This document shows positions 10,829 to 16,930 of a stretch of DNA of 40,957 nt, in pieces. A program made the translations under genes and the position numbers. The stretch is from contig JAUXWC010000004.1 in assembly GCA_030685025.1 (NCBI GenBank), forward strand, positions 1 to 40,957, in the 5' to 3' direction. This DNA is from Rhodoferax sp. (GTDB lineage: Bacteria > Pseudomonadota > Gammaproteobacteria > Burkholderiales > Burkholderiaceae_C). The notes below the pieces were generated by a model, which was not told where the DNA came from, made no database searches, and saw only the letters and a program-made list of their open reading frames with translations. The first letter of the stretch is position 1. Every line of letters begins with the position of its first letter.

Positions 10829-11844
10829 TGTGGTTTTTCCTTCCTGCGGCGCAGGGCGATGACGATGCGAATGGCGCCATGGATCAGCACGCCCAACAGC
10901 GTTGCGCCGACCATGCCGACCAGGAGGCTGTCGAGCACCGGATGGCGCGTGGCGCCAATCACATAGGAGCTGGACAGAAACACGCTGTTGGTGAAGCCGT
11001 GCTTCTGCTGCTCTTCCTTGACCAGGTGGCGGTACAGCCGCGTCTTGAGGGAGCTGTTGGCCGAATGGCAGGCGACGCACTTCTTCTCGGCCTTCTCCTT
11101 GTTGAGGATTTCGTGCGAGAGCATCTTGTTCGCGGCCACCTCGGGCGTGTGGCAATCGATGCAGCGCACGCTAGCCCAGTGCAGCTTGGCGTTGGGCAGC
11201 CACTCGTGAAGGGTGTCGATGTCGGGCCGCTTTTTCTTGATGCCAGGCGTTTTCTCATTGTCTGGCGCGAACTTGGCGAAGGTGATCTCGGAGTTGTGGC
11301 ACTCCAGGCAACCATGGTTGTCCTGCGCCACGATCTTGAGAGGGTCCTTGAGCCGCTTCTGGACGATGTTGACGTGTGCGTCATGGCAGGTACTGCAGGT
11401 GAACTTCTCCTTCACCCCTTCGCTCTTGGCATGCACCGAGGCGTCGAACTGCGGCTCCAGCCGCAGCACCTTGGCGGCGTGGCAATCGGTGCAGGCTCGG
11501 GTCTCGTTCTTGCCGGTCGGCGAATGCGGGAATTGGCCATAGTTGCTGGCGTGGCACTCGCGGCAATCCATGACGCCGTGGTCGGAGGGATTGAATACCT
11601 CGGGCTCGATGCGTGAGTCCTTGAGCTTGCCCAGGTCAAGGTCGGCGCGGGGCGGCTTCTTTATCGCCGCCGCACTATGGCAGGTGTAGCACTCGGCATT
11701 GGCTTTGCGGTTTTTCTCGATGGTAGCGGTGTCAAGGGGCGTGGCGTCCGTGGCCGCCTGAACCGGCAGGGCCGGCGCCACCCCCAGCAACATCACCAGC
11801 AGCAAGGCGATGCCGCGTTTTGAAAACAGAGTGTCTTTTCTCAT
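10825..11844 (-). CDS. Heptaheme c-type cytochrome with C-terminal membrane anchor
   Basis: 339 residues from the ATG at 11844. A Sec leader follows it directly (MRKDTLFSKRGIALLLVMLLGVAPALPVQA); an upstream in-frame ATG would put 21 unlikely residues before the leader. Seven CXXCH motifs are visible in order: CYTCH, CRECH, CTDCH, CSTCH, CLECH, CIDCH and CVACH. Near the C-terminus one hydrophobic segment (LLVGMVGATLLGVLIHGAIRIVIAL) is followed by RRRKEK, so the haem domain should face the periplasm, tethered to the membrane. The next gene is the coupled cytochrome b. I read the pair as a quinol:periplasm electron conduit replacing the NapC/CymA or NrfD-type partners of known arsenate reductases. 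First gene of the operon. Confidence 0.88.
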   Translation of the reverse strand: MRKDTLFSKRGIALLLVMLLGVAPALPVQAATDATPLDTATIEKNRKANAECYTCHSAAAIKKPPRADLDLGKLKDSRIEPEVFNPSDHGVMDCRECHASNYGQFPHSPTGKNETRACTDCHAAKVLRLEPQFDASVHAKSEGVKEKFTCSTCHDAHVNIVQKRLKDPLKIVAQDNHGCLECHNSEITFAKFAPDNEKTPGIKKKRPDIDTLHEWLPNAKLHWASVRCIDCHTPEVAANKMLSHEILNKEKAEKKCVACHSANSSLKTRLYRHLVKEEQQKHGFTNSVFLSSSYVIGATRHPVLDSLLVGMVGATLLGVLIHGAIRIVIALRRRKEKPQ

Positions 11845-12063
11845 GGGATCCACACTTTTAGAGTTGCCGGTCAGACCACTCGCGTCAGCGATGTGCTCTG
11901 ACCCCAAGTGATTGGTGTTGCCCGATGCGACGTGGCGTTCATGGTGGCTTTCTAGCTGCGTTTTCTCGGGTGCCTACACATATCAACTTCGATCTGCACG
12001 GACACCAGCGTAAACCCTACTGAGGCCATGGTCTAGTGCTGGAAGGCATTGATTCGCCGCCGG

Positions 12064-12077
12064 TTGATGGAAGTCAA
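12064..12077. promoter_or_regulatory. FNR/ANR/DNR-type box, copy 1
   Basis: TTGATGGAAGTCAA matches the FNR/ANR consensus TTGAT-N4-ATCAA at 9 of 10 defined positions. It lies 220 bp upstream of the heptaheme cytochrome start and 165 bp upstream of arsC. Oxygen-responsive activation of the leftward respiratory operon is the obvious reading. DNR-type regulators responding to NO use the same site. Confidence 0.6.
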
Positions 12078-12113
12078 AACACCGGCAAGCCTGCGACGTG
12101 ACGGCTTGGTTAT

Positions 12114-12127
12114 TTGATCCAGATCAG
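12114..12127. promoter_or_regulatory. FNR/ANR/DNR-type box, copy 2
   Basis: TTGATCCAGATCAG matches TTGAT-N4-ATCAA at 9 of 10 defined positions. It begins exactly 50 bp to the right of copy 1, close to five helical turns, so two dimers would sit roughly on one face of the DNA. It is 114 bp upstream of arsC and could serve either operon. Confidence 0.6.
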
Positions 12128-12241
12128 TTCGCGTCAACCGTTTGTGAGCATGGCCTAGGGGCCTGGCGTGTTCACCGCAGCGGCGCGTGATCGGGGTGGC
12201 GCATACCGCGAAAGTGGCGGCCGCTTAGAATCGCGCCGAAC

Positions 12242-12745
12242 ATGCCAGACAAACCCATTCAGGTGCTCTTCTTGTGCACCCACAACTCGGCCCGCAGCAT
12301 CCTGGCCGAAGCCCTGCTCAACCACATCGGGCGGGGTCGTTTCAAGGCTTACTCGGCCGGCAGCAGCCCACGCGACAAGCAACAGCCCAACCCGCTGGGT
12401 TTGCAGGTCTTGCAAGCGGCCGGTATTGCCACTGAAGGCTTGCGCAGCAAGAGCTGGGACGAGTTCGCCAGGACCGAGGCGCCGCACATGGACTTGGTGA
12501 TCACGGTGTGCGACAACGCGGCCGGGGAGGTTTGTCCCTATTGGCCGGGCCAGCCCGCCACGGCGCACTGGGGCTATCCCGATCCTTCGGCGGGCGAGGG
12601 CAGCGATGCCGAAAAACTCGAAGCGTTTCGCCAGACCCTGCACGCGCTGCGCCAGCGGCTCGAACTGCTGGTCAATTTGCCGCCCGAGAAGCTGGAGCGG
12701 GCCTTGTTGCAGCGCGCTGCGCGTGCAATGGGCGCGAAACCATGA
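12242..12745 (+). CDS. arsC: Arsenate reductase ArsC, low-molecular-weight phosphatase type
   Basis: A 167-residue cytoplasmic enzyme of the LMW-phosphatase fold. The P-loop CTHNSARS (residues 12-19) holds the CX5R catalytic motif with the nucleophilic cysteine. The acid/base Asp is in YPDPS, and redox cysteines lie in VCDNAAGEVCPYWPG. It reduces arsenate to arsenite for detoxification using thioredoxin or glutaredoxin. The C-terminal NLPPEKLERALLQRA matches proteobacterial members. The stop overlaps the acr3 start (ATGA), so product arsenite should be exported directly by the coupled efflux pump. This is distinct in family and role from the respiratory ArrA-like enzyme next door. Confidence 0.93.
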   Translation: MPDKPIQVLFLCTHNSARSILAEALLNHIGRGRFKAYSAGSSPRDKQQPNPLGLQVLQAAGIATEGLRSKSWDEFARTEAPHMDLVITVCDNAAGEVCPYWPGQPATAHWGYPDPSAGEGSDAEKLEAFRQTLHALRQRLELLVNLPPEKLERALLQRAARAMGAKP

Positions 12746-13767
12746 GCCGCTTCGAGCGCTTTCTGTCGGTGTGGGTCTTCTTGTGCATCGTGGTGGGCAT
12801 CGCGCTCGGCCAGTGGCTGCCTGGCGTGTTCCAGGCGGTGGGCGGCATGGAGGTGGCACAGGTCAACCTGCCGGTGGGTTTGCTGATCTGGGTGATGATC
12901 ATTCCGATGTTGATCAAGGTCGACTTCGGCGCGCTGGGCCAGGTGCGCCAACATGTCAAAGGCATCGGTGTCACGCTGGTGATCAACTGGCTGGTCAAGC
13001 CCTTTACCATGGCCTTCTTGGGCTGGTTGTTCATCCGTCATTTGTTCGCGCCACTGCTGCCCGCCGATCAATTGGACAGCTATATCGCCGGCTTGATTCT
13101 GCTGGCCGCCGCGCCCTGCACCGCGATGGTGTTTGTGTGGAGCCGCCTCACCGGGGGTGACCCGCTGTTCACACTGTCGCAAGTGGCGCTGAACGACAGC
13201 ATCATGGTGATCGCGTTTGCGCCGCTGGTGGCGTTTTTGCTGGGCATCTCGGCCATCACCGTGCCCTGGGCCACGCTGCTGATTTCGGTGGGGCTCTATA
13301 TCGTCATCCCGGTGATCCTGGCGCAACTGTGGCGAAGGGCTTTGTTGGCCAAGGGCCAGGGCGCGTTCGACGCCGCGATGGTCAGGATCGGCCCCTGGTC
13401 GATCAGCGCTTTGCTGGCCACGCTGGTGCTGCTGTTTGCCTTCCAGGGCGAGGCTATCCTGCGGCAGCCGCTGGTGATCGCCCTGTTGGCGGTGCCGATT
13501 TTGATTCAGGTGTTTTTCAATTCCGCGCTGGCCTACTGGCTCAACCGCGCGCTCGGTGAAAAGCACAATATCGCCTGCCCCTCGGCGCTGATTGGTGCTT
13601 CCAATTTCTTCGAACTCGCGGTGGCGGCGGCCATCAGCCTGTTCGGCTTCAATTCGGGCGCGGCGCTGGCCACCGTGGTGGGGGTGTTGATTGAAGTGCC
13701 CGCGATGTTGTTGGTGGTGCATCTGGTCAATCGTTCCAAAGGCTGGTACGAGCGCGGCGTGAAGTAA
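12742..13767 (+). CDS. acr3: Arsenite efflux permease Acr3
   Basis: 341 residues with about ten hydrophobic helices. The Acr3 hallmark AAAPCTAMVFVWS, with its conserved Cys, lies near residue 125; NLPVGLLIWVMIIPMLIKVDF and the late GASNFFELAVAAAISLFG are equally typical. The protein exports arsenite driven by the proton motive force. The start at 12742 overlaps the arsC stop by 4 bp; a longer in-frame extension upstream runs inside arsC and is discarded. Together with arsC this is a minimal two-gene arsenic resistance unit. No arsR or arsH accompanies it in the window. Confidence 0.95.
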   Translation: MSRFERFLSVWVFLCIVVGIALGQWLPGVFQAVGGMEVAQVNLPVGLLIWVMIIPMLIKVDFGALGQVRQHVKGIGVTLVINWLVKPFTMAFLGWLFIRHLFAPLLPADQLDSYIAGLILLAAAPCTAMVFVWSRLTGGDPLFTLSQVALNDSIMVIAFAPLVAFLLGISAITVPWATLLISVGLYIVIPVILAQLWRRALLAKGQGAFDAAMVRIGPWSISALLATLVLLFAFQGEAILRQPLVIALLAVPILIQVFFNSALAYWLNRALGEKHNIACPSALIGASNFFELAVAAAISLFGFNSGAALATVVGVLIEVPAMLLVVHLVNRSKGWYERGVK

Positions 13768-13820
13768 TGGTCGATTGACGTGCCATGAGGTATTGCCAAA
13801 ACCCGGATCACTACTCCATT

Positions 13821-13855
13821 CCTGCAATATTAAAAACTATTCTTCATATTGCAGG
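13821..13855. repeat. Perfect 10-bp inverted repeat before the DUF4143 ATPase gene
   Basis: CCTGCAATAT (13821-13830) and ATATTGCAGG (13846-13855) are perfect inverted copies separated by 15 AT-rich bases. The repeat ends 19 bp before the ATG of the ATPase gene. The low-GC arms and lack of a T-run make an operator more likely than a terminator. The AT-rich patch also contrasts with the GC-rich surroundings. Confidence 0.6.
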
Positions 13856-13874
13856 ACTTTGTTAGTATGCGCGG

Positions 13875-15038
13875 ATGATTGCTCGCAATATCACGCCGCT
13901 TCTTGCGCGTCTGGCAACGCAATACCCAGTGGTCACCCTTACGGGGCCGAGGCAAAGCGGCAAGACCACGCTGGTCAAAGCCGTTTTTCCGGACAAACCC
14001 TACGTCACGCTGGAAGACCCGGACGTTCGCCGCTATGCGTCGGATGACCCGCGCGGCTTCTTGGGCAGCTATCAGAACGGCGCCGTGTTTGACGAGATCC
14101 AGCGTGCGCCCCAACTGGCTTCCTATTTGCAGGGCATGGTGGATGCTGAGCCGCAGCCGGGGCGCTTTCTCCTTACCGGAAGCCATCAGTTCGAGTTGAT
14201 GACACAGGTGTCCCAATCACTGGCCGGGCGCACGGCGGTGCTGCGTCTGTTGCCGTTCACCTTGGCAGAGGTCCAGCGCATGCCAGGCAGGGCGCAAACG
14301 TCCGATTTGGCGCAGACCCTGCTCACGGGTTTTTACCCGCGCATTCATGACCTGGGCCTGGACCCTTCGCAAGCGCTGGCGGATTACTTTGCCACTTACG
14401 TCGAGCGTGATTTGCGCCAGCTCGCCGCAGTCCATGACCTGCAGCGGTTTGAGCGCTTTGTACGTTTGTGCGCGGGGCGCACCGGGCAGCTGCTCAACCT
14501 CAACAGTCTGGGTAACGACGCGGGCGTGTCGCATGTGACTGCTCGGGCCTGGATCGACCTGCTGCAAACCAGTTACATCGTGTACCTGTTGCCACCCTGG
14601 TTCGTCAACACGGGCAAGCGCCTGGTCAAGTCATCCAAACTGTACTTTTACGATGTTGGTCTGGCCAGTTGGTTGCTGGGCTTGCGCACGTCCGACCAGG
14701 TCGCGCGCGATCCGCTGTGGGGCAGTTTGTTCGAGAACTTTGTCATCATGGAGGCCATGAAAGACCGCCTGAACGCCGGCGAGAGCGCCGAGATGTACTT
14801 CTACCGCGATTCCGAAGGCAATGAAGTGGATCTGCTGCTGCCAACGGGCGGCAAGATGCACGCCATCGAGATCAAGGCCGGTGCCACCGTCAACCCGGAC
14901 TACTTCAAGGGACTCAAGAACTTTGCGGCCCACCATCCCTCGGTGGTGGCGGGAGGAAGCGTGATCTTTGGCGGCGCGCAGGGCCAAAACCGCAGCGACT
15001 GGCCGGTGCATTCGTGGCTGGACTTGCGAGCCAAATAG
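13875..15038 (+). CDS. AAA ATPase with DUF4143 (PD-(D/E)XK-like) C-terminal domain
   Basis: 387 residues. The N-terminal AAA_14 domain has Walker A GPRQSGKTTL (about 24-33), Walker B GAVFDEIQ (about 71-78) and a sensor-like FLLTGSHQFE. A helical middle follows (ADYFATYVERDLRQLAAV, then VSHVTARAWIDLLQTSYIVYLLPPW). The DUF4143 end has EGNEVDLLLPTGGKMHAIEIKAG, which contains the D...ExK arrangement of PD-(D/E)XK nucleases. Such proteins are scattered and frequently exchanged; their biological role is unclear, with possible links to DNA mobility or stress. It stands alone between the ars pair and a broken gene. The upstream palindrome may regulate it. Confidence 0.88.
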   Translation: MIARNITPLLARLATQYPVVTLTGPRQSGKTTLVKAVFPDKPYVTLEDPDVRRYASDDPRGFLGSYQNGAVFDEIQRAPQLASYLQGMVDAEPQPGRFLLTGSHQFELMTQVSQSLAGRTAVLRLLPFTLAEVQRMPGRAQTSDLAQTLLTGFYPRIHDLGLDPSQALADYFATYVERDLRQLAAVHDLQRFERFVRLCAGRTGQLLNLNSLGNDAGVSHVTARAWIDLLQTSYIVYLLPPWFVNTGKRLVKSSKLYFYDVGLASWLLGLRTSDQVARDPLWGSLFENFVIMEAMKDRLNAGESAEMYFYRDSEGNEVDLLLPTGGKMHAIEIKAGATVNPDYFKGLKNFAAHHPSVVAGGSVIFGGAQGQNRSDWPVHSWLDLRAK

Positions 15039-15072
15039 GCAGGCCCATTCACCCTTCCCGTGCTGGATGCCG

Positions 15073-15612
15073 TCAGACTTCCACAGCCCTTGCGCGCTTG
15101 AGTTGCCGTGCCAGTTGCTTCGGCAGGACTTCCAGCAAGTCATCCTGCCATTGACCCATCAGGCAAATTTGCAGCCAGTTGCGCGTTTGCAGGTAGCTGC
15201 TGTGCCCTGCCAGCAGGTAGCCGTGTCGAGCCATCGACGTGGCCAGCAAACTTGAGCTGATCTGCGTGGGTATGGCCAGAGTCATGATGCCGGGCATCCG
15301 CTCGCGCGCACCGACGATCTGAAATCCGGCGTCCTCAAGTCCCTCATGCAGGGCCGCGTCGGCCTCGCGGATGCGGCGCCAGCGCATCGGCCAGTCGGTA
15401 CTTTGTATGGAGGCGTCCAGCGCTGCCAACAGATTCGAGGACTGTGTGAACGGCACACTGGCGCTGTCTTCGTAGGACGCCAGATCGAGATAGCGTGGCA
15501 GATGACCGCTGCGGTCCAATCGCCCATCGTGGAAGATCATGGCCAAGCCGGAGTAAGCCCCCAGCGCCTTGCCACGACGGCACTGGCCAAGCGCACACCG
15601 CTCAAATCGCAT
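15073..15612 (-). pseudogene. C-terminal fragment of a class V (PLP) aminotransferase
   Basis: About 180 residues matching only the second half of a class V aminotransferase. GKALGAYSGLAMIFHDG near the N-terminus looks like the segment around the PLP-binding lysine, and the rest follows the small C-terminal domain (ALHEGLEDAGFQIVG, PGIMTLAIP). The large domain preceding the lysine, about 170 residues, is missing. The partner frame upstream (15602-16249) ends with LLPGPVEIASSVTSAW, which looks like the beginning of the same aminotransferase domain. A deletion plus frameshift around 15590-15650 in an originally fused GNAT-aminotransferase gene explains both. The fragment cannot be a working transaminase. 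Confidence 0.7.
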
Positions 15613-16249
15613 GGCTGCATTCCCACTGCCGAGACCGCGTCCAGGCAGAGGTCACGCTCGATGCAATCTCCACCGGGCCGGGCAACAGGGATACCGGCCT
15701 GCCGCCGGCTTTGATGAGCAGTGCGCTCGCCTGCGATTTGAATCGTTGCAGCGTCATGCACATGGGCTGGTAGGTGGCCTCTCCACTACCCACTGGTTGA
15801 CCAAAGGGCTCGAACCCCAGATGGGCGTAAAGCGGTACTTGTCGCAATGTGCCCGAGATGATCGCCAGGTCGCATCCGGCGGCACGGAAGTGTCGCGCCA
15901 GCACCCCCGCAAGCCGTGTGAAGACCTCCTGCTTGCGGTGCTTCGGGGCGACCGCCAGCAGGCGCACCTCGACCACTTTGCGGTGGGGTGGCAGGTGTTG
16001 GACCAGGTTGTCAATCTTCTGGTCGAGCGAAAATGGGCGTTGGCAGCGGCCGGCAATCATGCCCACCAGATGCTCGCCGTCCAGACAAATGGCGTAGGTG
16101 TTTTCGCCATGGAAGCGATCCACCAGCCGTCTCTCCGGGTTAGCCGCGTGTTGTGGGATTTCCTCGACGAAGCTGCGGTAGTTCAGGCGGTGGATGGCCT
16201 CGAATTCCTCGGGCGTGCTGGCAAGTTTGTAGACCAATGACTCAGTCAT
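15602..16249 (-). CDS. GNAT acyltransferase domain, truncated fusion partner of an aminotransferase
   Basis: 215 residues. Residues 1 to about 165 form a GNAT-type domain: LASTPEEFEAIHRLNYRSFVEEIPQH, YAICLDGEHLVGMIAG, VVEVRLLAVAPKHRKQEVF (motif A region) and VPLYAHLGFEPFG (motif B). It resembles the N-acyl amino acid synthase/FeeM side of GNAT enzymes. After KAGGRPVSLLPGPVE the frame enters an aminotransferase start and is then broken (see 15073-15612). The start overlaps the plsY stop by 8 bp, so the two were translated together. The GNAT domain itself could still fold. Substrate unknown; the neighbouring plsY hints at acyl chemistry, but this is inference. Confidence 0.65.
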   Translation of the reverse strand: MTESLVYKLASTPEEFEAIHRLNYRSFVEEIPQHAANPERRLVDRFHGENTYAICLDGEHLVGMIAGRCQRPFSLDQKIDNLVQHLPPHRKVVEVRLLAVAPKHRKQEVFTRLAGVLARHFRAAGCDLAIISGTLRQVPLYAHLGFEPFGQPVGSGEATYQPMCMTLQRFKSQASALLIKAGGRPVSLLPGPVEIASSVTSAWTRSRQWECSHAI

Positions 16250-16814
16250 GACGAGATACCTCCCTTAGCTTGCTCCGGTGGCTGATGGTAAGCAGCAGCG
16301 CCAGCACGATCATGGCGCCAACTTGCTCGCGGCCGTACAGCAGCGCGGAGCCTGCCGAGGCCACCCAGAAGGCGGCAATGCCGGCGCGGCTCGATGATTG
16401 GCCACTGGCCTTCAGGGCGACGAAGGCCGGCGCCATCAACGCAAGCAGCCAGGGTGCCAGCAACAGCAGGGCACCCAATGCGCTGGCAATGCCTTTGCCC
16501 CCTCGAAACTGAAGCTGAACGGGCCAGATGTGGCCCAGCACGACAGCAATGGTACACAGGGCGCCGACTTCCGGCCCGATGGACAGCCCGATCGCGGCGG
16601 CGGCCGCACCCTTGGCGAGGTCGCCAAGAAACACCGTCGCGAAGACCCGCTTGCCAAACAGCCGCCCAGCGTTGCGGGCTCCGGCCGTGCCACTGCCTGC
16701 CAGCCGTATGTCCTTCCCGTGCACCAGTCGGACGTAGTAGTACCCGGCATTGAGGCATCCCAGCAGGTAGCTCAACACGACAGCGAAGGCCGCGGACAGT
16801 GGCATCTCAAACAT
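16242..16814 (-). CDS. plsY: PlsY-type glycerol-3-phosphate acyltransferase
   Basis: A 190-residue integral membrane protein with about five helices. All three PlsY motifs are visible: SGTAGARNAGR (for SGNxGxTNxxR), GHIWPVQLQFRGGKGIASALG (for GHxFPxFxxFxGGKG) and a late segment around SSRAGIAAFWVASA (for the SxxA/S region). The family transfers acyl groups from acyl-phosphate to glycerol-3-phosphate in phospholipid synthesis. Variations such as TAGARN in place of TxGATN, and overlap with a GNAT/aminotransferase gene, suggest a second, specialised paralogue rather than the housekeeping copy. It begins 117 bp after the fused dehydrogenase/hydratase stop. Confidence 0.85.
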   Translation of the reverse strand: MFEMPLSAAFAVVLSYLLGCLNAGYYYVRLVHGKDIRLAGSGTAGARNAGRLFGKRVFATVFLGDLAKGAAAAAIGLSIGPEVGALCTIAVVLGHIWPVQLQFRGGKGIASALGALLLLAPWLLALMAPAFVALKASGQSSSRAGIAAFWVASAGSALLYGREQVGAMIVLALLLTISHRSKLREVSRHD

Positions 16815-16930
16815 TTTTTGTGACGGTGACGGGCAGCGGGGCTGATCCGCTGCGACTCGCCCGAGTCTATGTCGCTTTGCCTACTGCGCAGGGCAGACCG
16901 GCGCAGCAAGCCGTCCCCGCTAGCGCTGCC

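Larger units (their letters stand above)
11845..12241. other. Divergent intergenic region between the arr-like and ars operons
   Basis: About 400 bp separate the start of the heptaheme cytochrome gene (leftward) from arsC (rightward). The stretch holds two FNR/ANR-type palindromes (12064-12077 and 12114-12127, annotated separately). I see no convincing sigma-70 -10/-35 pair, no recognisable ArsR operator and no small gene. No arsR gene lies nearby, so arsenic-responsive control, if present, must come from elsewhere. Confidence 0.55.

Noticed and set aside
16833-16853. Perfect 7-bp hairpin (GCAGCGG/CCGCTGC) between the fusion gene and plsY
   Set aside because: No T-run follows on either relevant strand, so I did not call a terminator.
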